Source: Bacillus sp. Y1
GTDB taxonomy: Bacteria; Bacillota; Bacilli; Bacillales; Cytobacillaceae
Length of the DNA stretch: 64,000 nt
Assembly (NCBI RefSeq): GCF_003586445.1
Contig: NZ_CP030028.1
Location: 572,501 to 636,500, forward strand
Reading direction: 5' to 3'
Shown: positions 63,717 through 64,000 of the stretch, one piece after another
Numbering within the stretch: position 1 is the stretch's first letter
Layout: the number at the start of each line of letters is the position of its first letter
Notes under the pieces: model-generated
The model's database searches: none
Told to the model about the DNA's origin: nothing
The model's input: the letters and a program-made list of their open reading frames with translations, nothing else
Translations under genes and position numbers: made by a program

Positions 63717-64000
63717 ATGGAGAGTCCACGTTTACATAAAGCTTATGAAGAATGGCTTGAAGAAGTAACGGTCGAATTGATTCAGGAAAAGATGGATTCT
63801 GGGGAGATCACCTCAAAAGAACTTGTAACCATGTATATGCATCGCATTCGTACGGTAGATCCAAAAATCAATTCTGTTCTTGAAGTGAATCCTCAGGCCA
63901 TTCAGATTGCAGCAAGTCTTGATGCAGAACGAAAATTGACGGGACCACGCGGCCCGCTCCACGGAATTCCTGTTCTGATTAAGGATAATATCGATACAGG
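63717..64000 (+). CDS. Amidase signature family protein, N-terminal part
   Basis: The gene runs off the right edge; 94 residues are visible. Helical N-terminus (AYEEWLEEVTVELIQEKMDSGEITSKELVTMYMHRIRTVDPKINSVLEVN) then RGPLHGIPVLIKDNIDT, the start of the amidase signature, with the catalytic Lys in IKDN. It could be a GatA-like or free amidase; the Ser residues lie outside the window. ATG behind GGGGTTGGAGGA. Confidence 0.88.
   Translation, partial: MESPRLHKAYEEWLEEVTVELIQEKMDSGEITSKELVTMYMHRIRTVDPKINSVLEVNPQAIQIAASLDAERKLTGPRGPLHGIPVLIKDNIDT

Overview
The window looks like chromosome from an aerobic, endospore-forming member of the Bacillaceae. Evidence: strong AGGAGG-type ribosome binding sites, frequent TTG and GTG starts, many close relatives of Bacillus subtilis operons, a spore germinant receptor operon, an Sda checkpoint protein beside a sporulation-type kinase, and Gram-positive regulatory sites (T-box, L-box, B12 riboswitch, CIRCE, GlnR/TnrA box). 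No phage, insertion sequence, rRNA or ordinary tRNA gene was found. Gene content is mostly core or operon-type, with repeats and a few odd loci between. Layout: 1-550 is the end of a drug-efflux MFS gene. 649-5685 is a Bce-like peptide-antibiotic module (response regulator, small kinase, ATPase, large FtsX-type permease) with a perfect BceR-type operator inside it. 6010-10146 is a class I ribonucleotide reductase operon with a flavodoxin, behind a cobalamin riboswitch and terminator. 10254-15582 is an lnrJKLMN-like linearmycin sensing and export operon. 15842-21439 is a complete urease operon ureABCEFGDH with a nickel permease and a GlnR/TnrA box. 21705-23448 holds sda and a PAS-containing sporulation kinase. 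23488-26415 (minus) carries two small envelope or unknown genes, BrnQ under a T-box, and a VOC protein. 26521-27250 is a 20-bp-period tandem array (36 units), with a sister array at 41221-41590. 27355-29427 is a class B penicillin-binding protein. A dense DnaA-box cluster at 29540-29687 separates it from two small DUF genes. 31153-33827 is a YtrA-type GntR/ABC operon with a perfect palindromic operator. 34040-35917 is htpG with a perfect CIRCE. 36014-44168 is mixed metabolism: a beta-helix protein, methyltransferase, pterin dehydratase, MFS, FAD oxidoreductase, a frameshifted NERD gene, a cupin and a fatty acid desaturase with a DesR-like operator. 44427-46089 carries mscL, a DUF4395 protein and a signal peptidase. 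46168-47889 is a lysine riboswitch and lysine permease. 48028-52479 is a sulfur amino acid locus (TcyABC-like cystine transporter, GntR regulator, PLP gamma-lyase or synthase). 53129-55402 is a second amino acid ABC transporter, followed by an odd tRNA-like element at 55466-55550. 55581-57875 is a D-hydroxyacid dehydrogenase and a ThrE-type exporter pair. 57960-62416 is a DUF1540 protein and a germinant receptor operon D-B-A-C. 62502-64000 is a YfmL-like DEAD-box helicase and a truncated amidase. Themes: sensing and export of envelope-active antibiotics (three ABC modules with dedicated regulators), nitrogen and sulfur scavenging (urease, cystine, lysine, branched-chain amino acids), and control of sporulation and germination. 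The observations most worth following up are the tRNA-like element with its own terminator, the DnaA-box cluster, the paired 20-bp arrays, the CIRCE on htpG and the B12 control of a class I reductase. None is proven here to be a new system.
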